Source: Undaria pinnatifida | Taxonomy: Eukaryota > Sar > Phaeophyceae > Laminariales > Alariaceae | Assembly: GCA_012845835.1 (NCBI GenBank) | Contig: JABAKD010000002.1 | Coordinates: forward strand, 26,648,710-26,712,709 | DNA: 64,000 nucleotides | Direction of reading: 5' to 3' | Part shown: positions 61,922 to 64,000 of the stretch, piece by piece | Layout: each line of letters starts with the position of its first letter | How positions within the stretch are numbered: position 1 is the stretch's first letter | The notes under the pieces: model-generated | Databases searched by the model: none | The model's input: the letters and a program-made list of their open reading frames with translations, nothing else | What the model was told of the DNA's origin: nothing | Position numbers and translations under genes: made by a program

Positions 61922-62112
61922 GTTGCTCCGGCCATGTCTGCGCGTTGTGACAGCTGCTACTGCTCCTGAGCTCGTGTGTGCGTTTGTGCTTTCGTGCTTT
62001 CGTGCTTTCTTTGTGTTTTCAAAATTTTTATGGGTTTCCATGGGAATCACGCGCGTTTTTTTTCATGGCAAGTTCTCAAACTTTGCCTCGCATGGCGTAT
62101 TTATGCCGGCTG
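61922..62112 (-). repeat. right long inverted repeat
   Basis: This is the inverse copy of 53,146-53,329. In reverse complement it reads CAGCCGGCATAAATACGCCA, GAGGCAAAGTTTGAGAACTT, CCATGGAAACCCATAAAAAT, ACGCACACACGAGCTCAG and CAGCTGTCACAACGCGCAGA. Small differences include an extra GCACGAAA unit. Confidence 0.85.
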
Positions 62113-62447
62113 TATTTATCTGCCCAATAGGTCCAGAGGAATTGGTATGATTGATGCTCTCAACAAAAGTAGTGAGAGGGGCTTCTGAGTTGTTCAACTG
62201 CAGCAGCAGCTATCGATTGAAATCCTCCCAACCCTGTCGATAAAACTCTTTTAATACCAGGTGTTATCGTAAATCTCCTGTTTTGAAACAAAAGGCAAGA
62301 AGTAGGTCAAGGTACATTTTGCTATATATCATTCAACGTATTAATTCAAACAATAGCTTGGGGTATACGGTGTGTATAGGTATGTTCTCGTGAGCAGTAC
62401 GAAGGTATAAAATTTACAAGCAGCAGGTATCGATCGAAACCCTTACA

Positions 62448-64000
62448 AATATATTATTGAAAAAAAATACACTCCAGCTGTGAGATCGAAGATTTTGTCG
62501 AAACTCGTCTTTGCAAGCTGTGTGTGATACTCCGATCGCGCGTATTACGGGTTGTGTGTCCTCATTAAGGATATAGGTCGGCGACTCCCCTTGGAATTAC
62601 AGTATAGCTATCAGGGTCAACAGGGTGATGTTAGTCAGTCTGTGCGCGGAAACTATAAAACCCGTTTTTGAGGGGGACAAAATCTGACAGCTGTGGAAGG
62701 AAATGCATCGGTTTATCAAGTGTATCCTGTAAGTCGTATAACCGGTGAGGGGAGGGCGGAGTTTTTAAGGACGTGGGGGCATGGGTTTGGACAAAAGGGA
62801 GCGGGGGGCGGGGAGGGGGGGATGGGCGGGGCAACTCAAAATGTGCGTGGAAACTATAAATCCTCTAAGGGGATACATCTGACGGTTTTGGAAGGAGTGC
62901 ACCAGCTTATAATGTATATCCTGTAAGTCGTACAACCAGTGAGGAGAGGGCTGAGTGTTCGAGGGGGTGGGTGGGGGGGGGGAGGGGGCAAAAGGATTTT
63001 TAACAGGTTTAGGTCGCATAGATGTAGGGGTTTGCTATACGCGTGGTGCCAGGTCTAGGCGATGGTGCGCGTGGTGGGGAAGGAGGGGGCGTTGGGGGGG
63101 GGGGGGGGGATTGGACCAGCGGCATGGGTGGCTCTGGGAAGATAATGAGGTGATTTTGATGTTAGGTGGGGCTTTTAAGCAGGAGGGAGCGGGGGGAGAA
63201 ACAAAAGGGGGAGGGGGGGGAAGGGTTTTCAACAGGTTTAGGTCGCATATATGTAGGGGCTTGCTGTACGCGTGGTGCTAGGTCTAGGCGATCGTGCGGG
63301 TGGTGGGGAAGGAGGGGGTGTTGGGGGGGGATGAATGAAAGCTACGTCATAGATGGCTAGAAATATCCTGACGTGATATCAATTGCGTAGAATTGTTTAT
63401 TACTCTGACCGATTTCGATATTAGGTGGGTCGTTTGAACAAGAGGGACCGGGGAAGAAAAGGGGGGAGGGGGGGGGGGCGGAAATGGATTGGAGCTACGG
63501 CATGGATGGCAAAATAGATAATGAGGTGATATCAGCTGGCTGGTAGCGTTTACTACTCTAGCAGATTTTGATTTTAGGTAGGGCGTTTGAACAAGAGGGA
63601 TCGGGTGGGGGGGGGGGGCGGGGGCCGGGCGGGACACTTCAATATGTGCGCGGAAACTATAAATCCATGAAGGCGACAAATCTGACGGTTGTCGCAATAA
63701 TACATCCCTTTGTGTCATCTGCCTGGTATTGTTTAATATCCTAGCAGATTTGATGTTATAGCTTCATAATTTGTTATTGTACATGATGGATAGCAAGATA
63801 AAATATTTCAATCGATAGGTACAACCATGTAATTACCATGATTTCACCGTGCCGGTGTGGGGCTCTGACATCGCTAATTATAAGAAGATATACATATTGC
63901 AAAGTACAACAGGCGAGGTGATGCGGTCATGTAATGTCACCACCATTAAGCATGTGGGGAGAAGTGCAAATCGTCAGTGTTTCGAAAGGAACGCTTGGTG
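62448..64000 (-). repeat. family R long repeat, copy D (inverted, runs off the window)
   Basis: The reverse complement matches 21,150-22,745 block by block, from CTCACAGCTGG and GATCGGAGTATCACACACAG through the G-rich (plus-strand) tracts to AAGCGTTCCTTTCGAAACAC at the window edge. Four or more sub-blocks with GATATCA and AGCCATCCATGCCG words are present. G runs of up to 12 bases occur at 62,960-63,620. It continues beyond position 64,000. Confidence 0.85.

Larger units (their letters stand above)
53146..62112. mobile_element. candidate large Mutator-like element (about 9.0 kb)
   Basis: Two inverted repeats of about 185-190 bp lie at 53,146-53,329 and 61,922-62,112. Between them the minus strand carries a transposase remnant with a SWIM-type zinc finger. 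Long terminal inverted repeats plus a SWIM-finger transposase define Mutator-like elements. The expected 8-11 bp target duplication was not found at the edges, so the exact limits or the unity of the element remain open. Non-transposase cargo cannot be named. Confidence 0.5.

Noticed and set aside
53146-62112. Calling the MULE complete and active
   Set aside because: No target duplication was found, the catalytic domain was not recognised, and the transposase part changes frame.

Overview
The window looks like repeat-dense nuclear DNA from a eukaryote. Genes are sparse, split by GT-AG introns of about 0.45-2 kb, and set among microsatellites, miniature inverted-repeat elements, tRNA-derived SINE-like units, LINE remnants and LTR-type fossils. 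The Rab8-like GTPase, the phytochelatin synthase exons and the style of the transposon fragments would fit a photosynthetic stramenopile such as a brown alga. That assignment is an inference and nothing in the window proves it.

Only two host genes are supported. The first is a five-exon Rab8/RabE-family small GTPase on the minus strand (11,140-16,574). It reads through to a 205-residue protein with all G motifs and a C-terminal Cys-Cys. The second is the 5' part of a phytochelatin synthase on the plus strand, with two exons (48,250-48,542 and 48,990-49,162) that include the catalytic cysteine. No later exon was found in the remaining 14.8 kb, which holds repeats and a candidate Mutator-like element.

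Layout. 0-5.3 kb: short duplications, GCA-rich repeats and one copy of a long C/G-tract repeat (family R). 5.9-8.4 kb: two copies of a 0.4-0.55 kb repeat (family H) and a broken PIF1/Helitron-type helicase. 11.1-16.6 kb: the Rab gene, with a family R fragment and an 81-bp TTAA-flanked element in its introns. 18-22.7 kb: minisatellites, four 370-bp TRIM-like elements with about 84-bp terminal repeats, then a long family R copy. 23.3-23.8 kb: a pure GCACC pentanucleotide array. 24-25.7 kb: SINE-like tRNA heads and a third family H copy carrying a 105-bp nested element. 26-34.7 kb: foldback elements, tandem duplications and 5'-truncated LINE tails. 35.6-38.4 kb and 41.3-43.7 kb: degraded gag-like and pol-like LTR-element fossils on opposite strands. 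44.2-46.4 kb: a satellite with a period of about 170-240 bp, interrupted by a miniature element. 46.4-48 kb: family H in reverse and a 407-bp duplication next to an AGT/ACT palindrome. 48.2-49.2 kb: phytochelatin synthase. 53.1-62.1 kb: a candidate 9-kb Mutator-like element bounded by inverted repeats of about 190 bp, with a SWIM-finger transposase remnant inside. 62.4-64 kb: family R in inverse orientation, running off the window.

The most informative observations are natural empty/filled site pairs inside the window. Two TRIM-like elements sit in two copies of the same host repeat, each copy lacking the other's insertion, which fixes 4-bp target duplications. An 81-bp element sits in one unit of a 90-bp duplication whose sister unit keeps a single TTAA. 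All coordinates come from reading by eye. No alignment, folding or database search was run.
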